From assembly GCF_030453185.1 (NCBI RefSeq), contig NZ_JAKDKW010000002.1, positions 1-64,000 of the forward strand: a DNA stretch of 64,000 bases. Direction: 5' to 3'. The translations under genes were made by a program, and so were the position numbers. The notes beneath the pieces are model-generated. The model worked only from the letters and a program-made list of their open reading frames with translations. It searched no databases and was not told the origin of the DNA. Positions within the stretch are counted from its first letter, which is position 1, and every line of letters starts with the position of its first letter. Source of the stretch: Yaniella sp. Lineage in GTDB: Bacteria; Actinomycetota; Actinomycetes; Actinomycetales; Micrococcaceae. This document shows, one piece after another, positions 29,610 to 38,918 of the stretch.

Positions 29610-30533
29610 TTAGCCAGTGGAGCCGAGCATGATTTCTACTGTATCGGCCCGCTGCGCTAGCAGCTCCTGATCTGCAATAAGCGTTTGCAGTGTCGACAGC
29701 ATCAACTTATTGCCGATGGTGTCCGATGGATCATTCGGCGTGGCGACCAGCGCAAGCTCTGGTCCCGCTCCCCCACCAGCAACTACAGTGCCGTCAGTAG
29801 TCTGCGTTGCGACTCCTCGGCCTGGTGCCATGGCAAGCTGGGCTAGGCCCGGTATGAGGTCGGTCAATTCGGAAAGTTCTTGTGCAATTTGGACATCCTC
29901 ATATGCGGGTGTCCATTGTTGTTGTTGGGCCAGGGCATATACAGCGGGACGGCGAACCACGTAGGTCAGCGTAGCGTCGGGGTCCACGACAACTAGTTCG
30001 TTTCCTTCGTCCACGGCGCTCAAGCAGGCTCGAGGCATCCACACAGCGACGGGCCTGGCTTCCTTATACCAAGCCGTCAGTTTCGGGATCGAGGTAAAGA
30101 CCGGTAATGCACCGCGACCATCAGCTGATGTCAGCGACACCAATGCCACATCCGACTCTTTGTCTGACTCCACTGTGTGTTCGTGCCCGTTGTGGTTTAC
30201 GTGGGTGTGGTGGCTGGTTTCAGCGACGGTTGGGACAACAGCAGCAAAGACCCGAATCTTCTCCAAGACTTTGAACACGTCTTTTTCATCCGCGTTTCCG
30301 TCGATCAGATCTTGGCTGACTTTGGTCCAGGCGTCATCCGCTAGGCCATCATCGGTGTCGAATGCATGGAGTGGATTGGTTGATCCGTCTATGCCCGGAC
30401 CAGAGAGGTCTCGTCCCTCCCACGTTGCACCTGCTGAATCAGCGGGGCGGCCAAAGGCATCTCGATTTTGGCGCGCCAAATTTCGATCTATGGCTGCTTG
30501 AATATGGCCTGGCAGTTGAGGTTTATCACGCAT
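29610..30533 (-). CDS. SseB-family protein
   Basis: Cytoplasmic protein of 307 residues with a SseB N-terminal-type domain in the middle (about 85-230: VFAAVVPTV, DVALVSLTSADGRGALPVFTS, ARPVAVWMPRACL). Molecular function is not established in actinobacteria. It lies six bases after priA and is presumably the last gene of the his transcript. A His-rich patch HHTHVNHNGHEH at about 106-117 could bind metal. The stop codon directly touches that of MarR on the other strand, with no terminator between them. Confidence 0.82.
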   Translation of the reverse strand: MRDKPQLPGHIQAAIDRNLARQNRDAFGRPADSAGATWEGRDLSGPGIDGSTNPLHAFDTDDGLADDAWTKVSQDLIDGNADEKDVFKVLEKIRVFAAVVPTVAETSHHTHVNHNGHEHTVESDKESDVALVSLTSADGRGALPVFTSIPKLTAWYKEARPVAVWMPRACLSAVDEGNELVVVDPDATLTYVVRRPAVYALAQQQQWTPAYEDVQIAQELSELTDLIPGLAQLAMAPGRGVATQTTDGTVVAGGGAGPELALVATPNDPSDTIGNKLMLSTLQTLIADQELLAQRADTVEIMLGSTG

Positions 30534-30539
30534 TGTCGG

Positions 30540-31286
30540 TTAGACGTCTTTCACTGCGCTACCGTTTGCGACCTGTAGGGCCTGGTGCAGCGTGAATTGG
30601 CCAGCATATAGTGCTTTGCCGATAATGGCGCCTTCGATGCCGCGATCAACCATGCCGGTAAGTTTGGCAATATCGTCCAGAGTCGAGATCCCGCCAGAGG
30701 CAATCACAGGTTTTCCCGTTTTTTCGGCGATCTCGACAAGCAGGTCAGTATTTGGGCCGGTCAGGGTACCGTCTTTTGTGATGTCCGTGACGACATAACG
30801 TGCACAGCCAGCTTCTTCGAGCTGTTCGAGCACGTCCCAGATGTTGCCACCTTCTTCGACCCAACCGCGGGTCGCAAGCTTCTCGCCACGCACGTCGAGG
30901 CCTACAGCAATCTTGTCACCATATTTTTCGATCACTTGCGCGGTCCATGCCGGGTTTTCCAGGGCAGCAGTGCCAAGGTTGACGCGTGTGGCACCCATTT
31001 CGAGTGCTTCATCTAAGGAAGCGTCATCGCGCAAACCGCCTGATAATTCAATTTTGATGCCGAGTTCACTCGTGATGCGACGGATGATTTCTCGATTATG
31101 ACCGTGCCCGAACGCAGCGTCCAGGTCAACCAGGTGGAGCCATTCGGCACCCGCCTGTTGCCAACCAATTGCCGCTTCAAATGGGTCCCCGTAGTTAGTT
31201 GCGGTACCGTAAGCACCCTGAACGAGACGCACGGCTTGGCCGTCCTGAACATCGACGGCGGGTAAAAGTTCTAGTGGTGTGGACAT
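30540..31286 (-). CDS. priA: Phosphoribosyl isomerase A (HisA/PriA)
   Basis: TIM-barrel isomerase of 248 residues. It converts ProFAR to PRFAR in histidine synthesis and, in actinobacteria that lack trpF, also phosphoribosylanthranilate in tryptophan synthesis. Catalytic Asp candidates are in LLPAVDVQ (N-terminal half) and [14 protein letters not shown] (C-terminal half); GGLRDDASL and ASGGIST are the phosphate loops. Dual activity is inferred from lineage and cannot be proven here. GGAG is four to five bases before the ATG. Confidence 0.93.
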   Translation of the reverse strand: MSTPLELLPAVDVQDGQAVRLVQGAYGTATNYGDPFEAAIGWQQAGAEWLHLVDLDAAFGHGHNREIIRRITSELGIKIELSGGLRDDASLDEALEMGATRVNLGTAALENPAWTAQVIEKYGDKIAVGLDVRGEKLATRGWVEEGGNIWDVLEQLEEAGCARYVVTDITKDGTLTGPNTDLLVEIAEKTGKPVIASGGISTLDDIAKLTGMVDRGIEGAIIGKALYAGQFTLHQALQVANGSAVKDV

Positions 31287-31298
31287 TTTTCTCCGTTG

Positions 31299-31463
31299 TT
31301 AGTCAGCCCATGGGATGGTAAAGAATGCCGCAATAATTGCAAGGGCGGCGAGGATGATAGCGGCAATGCGGACCCAAATCGGCGCTTTTTGTCTGTGCAG
31401 TGACCAGGCGCCACCCATCAAGATTCCGCCTAGTGCCAGTAGCAGTGTCGACCACCAAGGCAT
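31299..31463 (-). CDS. Small two-helix membrane protein within the his operon
   Basis: A 54-residue frame: ATG at 31463 directly after the hisH stop (TAAATG) and TAA at 31299, 12 bases before priA. AGGAA lies eight bases upstream of the ATG. Two hydrophobic helices (about 4-21 and 31-49) flank a basic loop HRQKAP, so it should be a hairpin in the membrane with both ends outside or both inside. Position, ribosome-binding site and composition all support a real gene. No family was recognised. Confidence 0.7.
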   Translation of the reverse strand: MPWWSTLLLALGGILMGGAWSLHRQKAPIWVRIAAIILAALAIIAAFFTIPWAD

Positions 31464-32102
31464 TTATAGTGTTCCTAACCAATTTTTTAACAGTTGTATA
31501 CCGGCGTGGCCGGAAAGTTCTGGATGAAATTGCACACCAGTCAACGGTCCGTTTTCTACAGCAGCAATAAATTCTCCGCCGTGGTTAGACCACGAAACTT
31601 GTGGTGGCTCCATGACTTCCATACCTTGGTCAAAGTTCCATTCCAGCACCGCATACGAATGGGCGAAGTAGAAGCGTTCGTCATGCAGACCTGCGAATAG
31701 GGTGCTGTTTTCGGCAGGTCGTATGGTGCGCCACCCCAGGTGTGGAACGGTTTCCGCTCTGAGTTTTTCAACGGTACCTGGCCATTCGCCCAGGCCTTCA
31801 TGGTTTCCAAATTCGGTCGAATCGTCAAAGAGGACTTGGTGCCCCACACATATCCCAAGCACTGGACGGCCGCCCGATACGCGCTGCCCGACCCAGCGTG
31901 AAATGCTAAGTTTGTCCATGGCTTGTTTGCATGCAGAAAACGCTCCGTTACCCGGTAACACCATTCCGTCAGCTGCTACGAGGTCAGCGCCACGAGATGT
32001 GATCACTACGTTGGCACCGATATAGGTGAAGGCATTAGCCAGTGATCCCAGGTTGCCTATGCCGTAGTCGGCAATTGCAATAGTTAATTCCTTGCTGGAC
32101 AC
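31464..32102 (-). CDS. hisH: Imidazole glycerol phosphate synthase, glutaminase subunit
   Basis: Class I glutamine amidotransferase of 212 residues that feeds ammonia to HisF. The nucleophile is Cys85 in GICVGHQ, and the His/Glu pair lies in GVQFHPELS near the C-terminus. GTG start at 32102 overlaps the hisB TAG by one base. HisF is not in this window, so its partner is encoded elsewhere. Confidence 0.95.
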   Translation of the reverse strand: MSSKELTIAIADYGIGNLGSLANAFTYIGANVVITSRGADLVAADGMVLPGNGAFSACKQAMDKLSISRWVGQRVSGGRPVLGICVGHQVLFDDSTEFGNHEGLGEWPGTVEKLRAETVPHLGWRTIRPAENSTLFAGLHDERFYFAHSYAVLEWNFDQGMEVMEPPQVSWSNHGGEFIAAVENGPLTGVQFHPELSGHAGIQLLKNWLGTL

Positions 32103-32719
32103 TAGAGCGCACCCTTAGTGGAAGGAATCCCATCAACTCTTGGGTCCTGCTCAATGGCTTGACGGAGCGCACGCGCGAATGCTTTGAACTGCACTTCAAC
32201 AATGTGGTGGGGATCCCTGCCGCGCAGCAAATCGATGTGCACGTTGATGGCAGCGTGATGGCTGAAGGATTCGAAAACGTGACGAGTCATGGCACCGGTG
32301 AAGTGCCCCCCGATCAGGTGGTAGACCTGAGCCTCCGATTCTCCCTCATGCAGGAAATATGGTCGGCCGGAGAGGTCGACTACTGCGCGTGCTAGAGCTT
32401 CGTCCATTGGTATAGTGGCTTCCCCATAGCGACGAATGCCACGCTTATCGCCCAGGGCAACTTTGAATACCTCGCCCAATGTGATCGCGGTGTCTTCGAC
32501 CGTATGGTGTACATCAATATGAGTATCACCTGTTGCTTGAACGGTGAGGTCCATGAGCGAGTGACGGCTCAGAGCATCCAGCATGTGGTCAAAAAACGGT
32601 ACGCCGGTCGAAATATCGGAGATACCGGTACCATCAAGGTCAAGTTCAACGTAGACGTCCGACTCGGAAGTCGTACGTCTCATCGACGCTTTTCGGCCCG
32701 AGATCAATTCAGCTGCCAT
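32102..32719 (-). CDS. hisB: Imidazoleglycerol-phosphate dehydratase
   Basis: Histidine step that removes water from IGP. The two metal-binding repeats [22 protein letters not shown] ([10 protein letters not shown]) and [11 protein letters not shown] are present, with [13 protein letters not shown] before them. The ATG at 32719 gives 205 residues; AGGAG is 13 bases upstream, which is long, and an ATG at 32683 is possible. The 79-base gap after hisC contains ACAAT-TC-ATTGT and GC-rich complementary arms, which could be a small attenuator-like structure. Confidence 0.92.
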   Translation of the reverse strand: MAAELISGRKASMRRTTSESDVYVELDLDGTGISDISTGVPFFDHMLDALSRHSLMDLTVQATGDTHIDVHHTVEDTAITLGEVFKVALGDKRGIRRYGEATIPMDEALARAVVDLSGRPYFLHEGESEAQVYHLIGGHFTGAMTRHVFESFSHHAAINVHIDLLRGRDPHHIVEVQFKAFARALRQAIEQDPRVDGIPSTKGAL

Positions 32720-32798
32720 AGAGGTCAGGAAACTCCTTATTAGGCGGATTTGGGTGCGACAATTCATTGTAATCGCCGCCGTATATTTTCAGGCCATT

Positions 32799-33914
32799 CT
32801 AGGCGCTGATTACCTCGCGAAGCGCAACAAGGAACGCGGTGGTTTCTTCAGCGGTCCCTGCTGTTACACGCAGATGGTGTGGTATACCCACATCCCTGAT
32901 CAAAACACCTCGGTCTAGCAGTCCTTGCCATACCGCGTGCGCGTCTTCGAACCAGCCAAAGAATACGAAGTTCGAATCGGAAACGGCGGGTTTCAGACCC
33001 ATCTCTTGTAGTTCACTCACGATCCGATCGCGCTGAGCTTTGATTTCGTCAACCGTTGCCAATAACACATCCACGTGCTCAAGGGCTGCGTTCGCTGCAG
33101 CCTGAGTGATCGACGACAGGTGGTATGGCAGACGCACCAGACGCAATGCGTCGGTGACTTGTGAGGATGTTGCTAAATATCCGAGACGGGCCCCTGCTAG
33201 AGCAAATGCTTTTGACATGGTGCGTGAAACAATCAGACGCTCACGACTGTCAAGCAACGTTAAAGCTGATTCTGTACCCGAAAGTGAGAATTCCTCGTAG
33301 GCCTCGTCTACAACGACGATGGCGTTGAACTGCTCGCCTGCTTGATAGACCGCTTCAACGACATCGAGTCCCAGTGCCGTCCCAGTGGGATTGTTGGGTG
33401 AGCATAAAAATACGATGTCTGGCGCAGTGTCTCGCACCTGGCGTGCGGCTTCTTCTGGTGTCAGTGTAAAATCATCAGCTCGCACACCGCTGATGTATTC
33501 GGTGTTTGTTCCGGAGGCAAGCAATGGATACATGGAGTAGGTCGGCGGAAAACTGAGCACTGTCCGGCCCGGGCCGCCGAACGCCTGCAGGACCTGCTGT
33601 AGCACTTCGTTGGAGCCATTGGCCGCCCAAACGTTATTTTCGGTGAGGCCGTGTCCCAAATAGGCCGCCAAACGCTGCCGAAGTTCAGTAAATTCTCGAT
33701 CGGGGTAGCGATTCAGCGAAGATGCTGCGGAATGCACCGCCTTGCCAATTGCGTCGACAACGCGTTGAGGCACCGGATGCGTATTCTCATTCGTGTTCAA
33801 AAGGTGCGTTACTTCAAGCTGTGGGGCACCATAGGGAGATTGCCCACGCAAGTTGTCACGAAGTGGCAGCGCTTCTAGGGCAGCTGTTTTGGCTTGTTCT
33901 TGCTGATTAGTCAC
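32799..33914 (-). CDS. hisC: Histidinol-phosphate aminotransferase
   Basis: PLP aminotransferase of 371 residues. The lysine that binds PLP is in SRTMSKAFALAGARLGYL (about residue 233); CSPNNPTG and VVDEAYEEF are other family landmarks. It heads the local his cluster (hisC-hisB-hisH-small-priA-sseB). In related genomes hisD normally precedes hisC, but here the next upstream gene is a LysM protein 62 bases away, so hisD has moved or been lost. Confidence 0.94.
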   Translation of the reverse strand: MTNQQEQAKTAALEALPLRDNLRGQSPYGAPQLEVTHLLNTNENTHPVPQRVVDAIGKAVHSAASSLNRYPDREFTELRQRLAAYLGHGLTENNVWAANGSNEVLQQVLQAFGGPGRTVLSFPPTYSMYPLLASGTNTEYISGVRADDFTLTPEEAARQVRDTAPDIVFLCSPNNPTGTALGLDVVEAVYQAGEQFNAIVVVDEAYEEFSLSGTESALTLLDSRERLIVSRTMSKAFALAGARLGYLATSSQVTDALRLVRLPYHLSSITQAAANAALEHVDVLLATVDEIKAQRDRIVSELQEMGLKPAVSDSNFVFFGWFEDAHAVWQGLLDRGVLIRDVGIPHHLRVTAGTAEETTAFLVALREVISA

Positions 33915-33976
33915 GGCAACAGCTTAGCTGGGACTTCACGGATGCAGTGCTGAGTGACGCCCAAAACGTATACCGT

Positions 33977-34330
33977 CTACTCCGATACGGGGATGAATAA
34001 AACCTGGCCAACTTCCAACTCGGATGTTTCAAGATGGTTATACGTCAGAATCTTGTTGAGAACAGCTGATTGATCGTCATTGTCTGACAGACGCGTGGAA
34101 ATACCCCACAGGGTGTCACCTGGCTGGACCACGATCTGTTCGTAATTTGCTGTCCCCTCGTGATCAGCAGCGACAGCGGAGGACATCGGTTGTTGAGGCG
34201 CAAAAGCTGCTATCGACACGGCTGTCAACACAACAACTACTAGGCCAACGGTCAGCTGAAGTACACAACGACCTCTCGAGGTCAATTTGGGAATCGGTGT
34301 TGCACTGCGGATATTCGTCGTCGTAGCCAT
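33977..34330 (-). CDS. LysM-domain membrane protein (possible cell-division suppressor)
   Basis: A 117-residue protein with a basic N-terminus, one membrane helix (about residues 22-47) and a C-terminal LysM domain (about 64-115: IVVQPGDTLWGISTRLSDN). It is built like the SOS-induced division suppressors YneA/DivS/ChiZ, which sit beside lexA in other bacteria. The ATG at 34330 has AGGAA six bases upstream and a palindrome at 34357-34373. A longer frame start is rejected. No lexA is present in the neighbourhood, so SOS control is unproven. Confidence 0.78.
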   Translation of the reverse strand: MATTTNIRSATPIPKLTSRGRCVLQLTVGLVVVVLTAVSIAAFAPQQPMSSAVAADHEGTANYEQIVVQPGDTLWGISTRLSDNDDQSAVLNKILTYNHLETSELEVGQVLFIPVSE

Positions 34331-34356
34331 CGCAAGTTCCTTCCGTTGTTCTTTTC

Positions 34357-34373
34357 GAATGTTCGATACATTC
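34357..34373. promoter_or_regulatory. Palindrome upstream of the LysM gene
   Basis: GAATGT (34357-34362), TCGAT, ACATTC (34368-34373) is a perfect 6-5-6 palindrome 27 bases before the LysM ATG. TCGAA-TG-TTCGA (34355-34366) overlaps it. Neither has the four-base spacer between GAAC and GTTC of a canonical actinobacterial LexA box. Confidence 0.4.
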
Positions 34374-34477
34374 ATTGAACCAACGGGGTGGGACATGATA
34401 AGCCAGGGAAGATGACGGTCAGCATGACCGAGAATTTCCTTACACAACATAACGCCGATGGCATCGTAGGCAGGACC

Positions 34478-36520
34478 CTAGATTTCGGCGGATAACCGTT
34501 TTAGGCTCGAGAGCGCTTGCTCAGTAGACCGAGTCGCCCAAAATTCGGGCATAGAAGCTTTCAAGAATCCGCCGTATCCGGCGGTCGCTAGTCTCGAATC
34601 CAATATGGCAACAACTCCGCGATCCGAGGTTGACCGAATAAGTCGTCCGGCACCCTGCGCCAGACGTACCGCAGCGTGGTTTGCTGACACAGCCATGAAA
34701 CCGTTACCGCCTCGCTGGCTGATATATCGAGACCTAGCGGAGGCCAGAGGATCATCCGGGCGTGGGAACGGAATTCGGTCTATGGTGACCAACCGCAGAG
34801 CATCACCGGGCACGTCAACTCCCTGCCAAAGTGTGAGAGTCCCGAAGAGACACGTGCGCGCGTCTTCTGTGAACTCATCGATAAGTCCGGATAGCGTTGA
34901 TTCACCTTGCAAAAGGATGTTCAGTTTATCGCCAAAACGGCGTCGCATTTCTTCAGCTGCAGATTTAGCTGCGCTGCGTGATGAAAAGAGGCAGAGCGCA
35001 CCTCCCTTGGATGCCTCAAGAAGTTGTTCGAGACGTTCATGGGTTAGAGCCGAGGGCTGTGGGCCCGGCTTGGGCAGATCTTGAGCCACGTAGAGGATGC
35101 CCTGTTTTGGGTAATCAAAGGGGCTACCAACATCCAAAGTTTTGTACTTCGCTCCACCGTTGAGTGTGAAGCCCAAATCGCCAACAATTGCATCAAATTT
35201 TCCACCAACGGCTAATGTCGCTGACGTCAGGATGGTGGTGGATACGTTGAGCAGTTTGTCTCGAAATTTCCCGGCGATTGAAAGGGGCGCAGCATACAGT
35301 AGCGGCGCGCTGTACGGGTCGGCTTCAACCCACCCTTGGCCTGGTTCGAAATGGGATGGCCTGGTCGCCCAGACGACGGTATCCCCTTTGGGCTGCGAAC
35401 CGGCTGAAATAAGTAACTCCGAAGTTTCGAGAATTTCGCTCAACCGATTTTTCACCAGCTGCCGGTCAGAATCTTCGGCTTCTTTAGCACCTGGTTCTTT
35501 CAGATCGCTCATCATCTGTCGTGTCTCATCCCGCACTGATTCGAGCGCAGTGAGCTGATGCTCATTAAGTCCCTGGGCAAACCAGCCGGTTGGTGCCGGA
35601 GTAAACGCAGCTTCCAGCCCCGCTGCAGCATCCGTGAGATCAGAGGCCACGACCGAAGCCTCTTGACGCGCTTGCTTGGCGACATTACGAATCATCGGAC
35701 CTGACAAATGCGAGGTAACTGCCGAGGTCACCCGATCAGTGAGCTCGTGTGCTTCGTCAATAACGATTGCATCCGTTTCGGGCATAAGGTTTAAATCTTC
35801 GAAAGCAGCAATCGCCAACATGGCATGATTCGTAACGACAATGTCTGCTTTTCCTGCAGCCTCACGGGCAAGTTCAGAAAAACATTCTTCTGCGAAGGGG
35901 CATTTGGATGCACCGATACATTCACGCGCTGTCACCGAAATTTGACGCCACGCTTCATCGGTCACACCAGGTTTTAGATCATCCCGGTCCCCCGAGTCGG
36001 TGTCTTCGGCCCAGTTACGCAAGCGAACAACCTCTTCACCTAACTGAGATAAGGGTTGACCGGTTACATCCGTCGACCCAAGCAGGCTCTCGTCATCGGC
36101 CTCGGTCGCAGCACCGTGTAATTTATGTTTGCACACATAATTTGCCCGACCTTTTAGTAATGCCACATCAACGGTTCTTGGCAATGATGGGCCAAGCGTG
36201 TCTAACAGGCGCGGCAAATCGCGGTTGATAATCTGGGTTTGAAGCGCCAACGTCGCCGTTGCAATCACGACTGGTGAGTCGTTACCCAGCGCATAGTCGA
36301 CGGCAGGTACTAAATACGCTAAAGACTTTCCGGTGCCGGTGCCTGCCTGCACCAGTAAATGGGTGCCTGTTTCAAACGCATTGGTGACCTCTTGGGCCAT
36401 TTGCTGTTGCCCCGGACGCGTTTGCCCACCAAGTGCGTCGACGGCGTCAGCCAGCCACGTTCCAACTTGGGTTTGCGCTTGGCTAGATTGCTTGGTGTCT
36501 ACCGGTTGATTACCGGACAT
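34478..36520 (-). CDS. ATP-dependent DNA helicase, DinG/XPD-like
   Basis: Superfamily 2 helicase of 680 residues. Walker A is QAGTGTGKSLAYLVPA (about residue 57), the DEAH box VIDEAHELTDR is at about 255, and the C-terminal motifs GTLTLWQGVDVPG and QGAGRLIR close the core. A four-cysteine iron-sulfur region is visible (YVCKH, then CIGASKC and EEC). Family members unwind damaged or R-loop DNA. The ATG at 36520 overlaps the hflX end by 11 bases, so the two are co-translated. Confidence 0.92.
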   Translation of the reverse strand: MSGNQPVDTKQSSQAQTQVGTWLADAVDALGGQTRPGQQQMAQEVTNAFETGTHLLVQAGTGTGKSLAYLVPAVDYALGNDSPVVIATATLALQTQIINRDLPRLLDTLGPSLPRTVDVALLKGRANYVCKHKLHGAATEADDESLLGSTDVTGQPLSQLGEEVVRLRNWAEDTDSGDRDDLKPGVTDEAWRQISVTARECIGASKCPFAEECFSELAREAAGKADIVVTNHAMLAIAAFEDLNLMPETDAIVIDEAHELTDRVTSAVTSHLSGPMIRNVAKQARQEASVVASDLTDAAAGLEAAFTPAPTGWFAQGLNEHQLTALESVRDETRQMMSDLKEPGAKEAEDSDRQLVKNRLSEILETSELLISAGSQPKGDTVVWATRPSHFEPGQGWVEADPYSAPLLYAAPLSIAGKFRDKLLNVSTTILTSATLAVGGKFDAIVGDLGFTLNGGAKYKTLDVGSPFDYPKQGILYVAQDLPKPGPQPSALTHERLEQLLEASKGGALCLFSSRSAAKSAAEEMRRRFGDKLNILLQGESTLSGLIDEFTEDARTCLFGTLTLWQGVDVPGDALRLVTIDRIPFPRPDDPLASARSRYISQRGGNGFMAVSANHAAVRLAQGAGRLIRSTSDRGVVAILDSRLATAGYGGFLKASMPEFWATRSTEQALSSLKRLSAEI

Positions 36521-38048
36521 AGCTTAGGTACTGGTCCTTATCTTCAGGGTAGACGACGACCGTCATCGCCGTACCTTCTGCCTCATATGTTTCAGCCAGA
36601 ATTTCAGTGTCATCCGAGTGTAGCCGGTGTACAACGTCGCCCTCGGTATATGGCACCAAGAGATCCATGTGCACAGAAGGTCGTGGTAATGCTGCTGCGA
36701 TAGTTGATTCAAGTTCAGCAAAACCCTCGCCGGAGGCAGCAGATACTATGACAGCGTTGGGGTAACGACGTCGTAACCGCACCAACACGAGAGGATCTGC
36801 CGCATCGGCTTTATTGAAAATAATGACTTCAGTCATGTCGTTGATCTGTGTATCCGCAAATACCTTATGTACCGCTTCAATCTGCGCCTCGGGCTCCGGG
36901 TGGGAGGCGTCAACAACGTGCAAAATGAGATCTGCTTCTTCGACTTCTTCCAAGGTTGATCGAAACGCTTCAACCAACTGAGTTGGTAATTGCCGAACGA
37001 AGCCAACAGTATCGGTCAGTGTGTAGGCAACACCATCTTCAGTTTGCGTACCACGGACCGTGGGATCCAACGTGGCAAACAGCGCGTTTTCGACAAGAAC
37101 GCCTGCCTTGGTCAACCGATTGAGAATTGAAGACTTGCCAGCGTTGGTGTATCCGGCAATAGCAACGGAAGGCACCTGGTTACGACGGCGTCGAGCACGT
37201 TTTGTAACACGCGCATTCTTCATGTGTTTGATGTCGCGCCGCAGTTTCGCCATTCGGTCACGAATACGACGGCGGTCAAGTTCAATCTTCGTTTCACCTG
37301 GCCCACGTGAGCCAATACCGGCACCGCCGGCGGCCTGACCACCAGCCTGGCGTGACATCGATTCACCCCAACCACGCAGACGCGGCAGCAAGTATTCAAG
37401 CTGGGCCAGCTCGACTTGAGCTTTCCCCTCTTTTGATTGCGCATGCTGAGCGAAGATATCCAAAATCAAGGCTGTGCGGTCAATAACTTTGACCCCAACA
37501 ACGTCCTCGAGGCCCCTGCGCTGCGATGGTGCTAACTCAGTATCAACGATAACCGTATCAGCGCCGTGTTCGCGAACCACGTCAGCAAGCTGCCGAGCTT
37601 TACCTCGCCCCAGGAACGTTGCAGGATCTGGGGCATGGCGGCGCTGGATAATCCCATCGAGCACTGTTGATCCTGCCGTGCTGGCCAATGCTGCTAGCTC
37701 GCGCAGAGAATGTTCTGCTTCGACGACGGAACCTTCCGTCCACAAGCCTGCAAGTACCACATGTTCCAGCCGAAGTTTTCGGTATTCAACTTCGCTAACG
37801 TCTTCGAGTTCGGTCGAAAGTCCTGCAACTCGGCGGAGTGCTTGGCGTTGTTCTAACTCAAATTGGTCACCATCAAACTCAGTATGGTTTGATGCTCCGT
37901 CATCGAGCGCTTGAGCACCTGCCGCTACATCTGGTAGGGCAGCGCTGCTGCGCGATGGCTGGGCATCATCGGCAGATAGAATTCGATCGATCAACGCTTT
38001 GACTTGCTGATCGACGTGCGGCTCAGAGGGCTCGTATTGACTGACCAT
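36510..38048 (-). CDS. hflX: GTPase HflX
   Basis: Ribosome-associated GTPase of 512 residues that can split stalled ribosomes. The HflX-specific N domain (about 90-270) ends in a coiled coil with GRGETKIELDRRRIRDR-like sequence. The G domain shows GYTNAGKSSILN (G1), DTVGFVRQLP (G3) and NKAD (G4). The first 60 residues are low-complexity and acidic. GGAG lies four to five bases before the ATG at 38048. dinG overlaps the 3' end by 11 bases. Confidence 0.94.
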   Translation of the reverse strand: MVSQYEPSEPHVDQQVKALIDRILSADDAQPSRSSAALPDVAAGAQALDDGASNHTEFDGDQFELEQRQALRRVAGLSTELEDVSEVEYRKLRLEHVVLAGLWTEGSVVEAEHSLRELAALASTAGSTVLDGIIQRRHAPDPATFLGRGKARQLADVVREHGADTVIVDTELAPSQRRGLEDVVGVKVIDRTALILDIFAQHAQSKEGKAQVELAQLEYLLPRLRGWGESMSRQAGGQAAGGAGIGSRGPGETKIELDRRRIRDRMAKLRRDIKHMKNARVTKRARRRRNQVPSVAIAGYTNAGKSSILNRLTKAGVLVENALFATLDPTVRGTQTEDGVAYTLTDTVGFVRQLPTQLVEAFRSTLEEVEEADLILHVVDASHPEPEAQIEAVHKVFADTQINDMTEVIIFNKADAADPLVLVRLRRRYPNAVIVSAASGEGFAELESTIAAALPRPSVHMDLLVPYTEGDVVHRLHSDDTEILAETYEAEGTAMTVVVYPEDKDQYLSYVR

Positions 38049-38273
38049 TTTCTCCTTGTTCAGAGGCTAAATCCTTATCTAGCAGTATCTCATATATGTC
38101 TTTCCCAGGCCCGCCATCATAGGTCGGTGCTGGTGAATGTTCATTGCTTTTCGGCAACTCGCTGTTATCTGGAACAACGCATTTCCAGCATCCTGTATTC
38201 CAAAGCGCAACGCTGCACTATGGCCTACCGTGCCTGCAAATACTCCGGTGAGAAAGTATTAGACTGGCTGGTA

Positions 38274-38918
38274 ATGAACGAGCATTACTTTTCCGCTGCC
38301 CCTACAGGTGAAGAGCGCCGCCGCCGCATTGATGTACAGATTGCCGGTGAAGCTTTCACAGTCGACACTGCCGGCAACATTTTCTCTCCCGATGGTCTTG
38401 ATCGTGGCACCGAAGTTTTATTGGACACCGTGCCGGCTCCTCCCCAAGAGGGAAGTTTTCTAGACATCGGTTCAGGCTGGGGGCCTATTGCTCTCACACT
38501 TGGCATGCTTGCGCCAAATGCAGACGTTCTGGCCATAGAGGTCAACGAACGTGCCGCCAAGTTAACAGAAAAAAACGCTAGCCAGCTTGGCATATCGAAT
38601 ATTACTGTCAAACATCCCGATGAAGTGAACGCGGATACAGGTTTCGACCTGATCTGGTCTAATCCTCCGATTCGCATTGGGAAGAAGGCCCTCCACGAAC
38701 TATTAATTCGTTGGTTGCCTACACTGAATCCCGGCGGAGATGCTTGGTTGGTGGTTGCTAAAAAACTCGGGGCCGATTCACTGATGCCGTGGATCGACAA
38801 AATGCTTCAGGAAGAGAGTCCTGACCAATTCACCGTACGCCGTGCTGCGACACACAAAGGTTTTCGTGTGCTTCATATTGCAAGAGAATTAGAGCTTCCC
38901 AAAGAATACAGCCGTTAA
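38274..38918 (+). CDS. RsmC-like class I SAM methyltransferase
   Basis: Methyltransferase of about 214 residues of the MTS (small-domain) type. The SAM loop is LDIGSGWGPIALTLG (about 61-75), and NPPIR (about 129-133) is the base-methylation motif seen in 16S rRNA guanine-N2 enzymes such as RsmC. The exact substrate is not proven. The ATG at 38274 is chosen because it matches the family start (EHYFSAAPTGEE); the upstream 220 bases remain open in frame but show no recognisable domain or ribosome-binding site. It converges on the DapF-like gene, overlapping it by 30 bases. Confidence 0.82.
   Translation: MNEHYFSAAPTGEERRRRIDVQIAGEAFTVDTAGNIFSPDGLDRGTEVLLDTVPAPPQEGSFLDIGSGWGPIALTLGMLAPNADVLAIEVNERAAKLTEKNASQLGISNITVKHPDEVNADTGFDLIWSNPPIRIGKKALHELLIRWLPTLNPGGDAWLVVAKKLGADSLMPWIDKMLQEESPDQFTVRRAATHKGFRVLHIARELELPKEYSR

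Noticed and set aside
34355..34366. LexA (SOS) box before the LysM gene
   Set aside because: The arms are two bases apart, not four, and the GAAC...GTTC order is not met.
38004..38273. 90-codon N-terminal extension of the RsmC-like methyltransferase
   Set aside because: It overlaps the start of hflX, has no domain similarity, and the family start matches the ATG at 38274.
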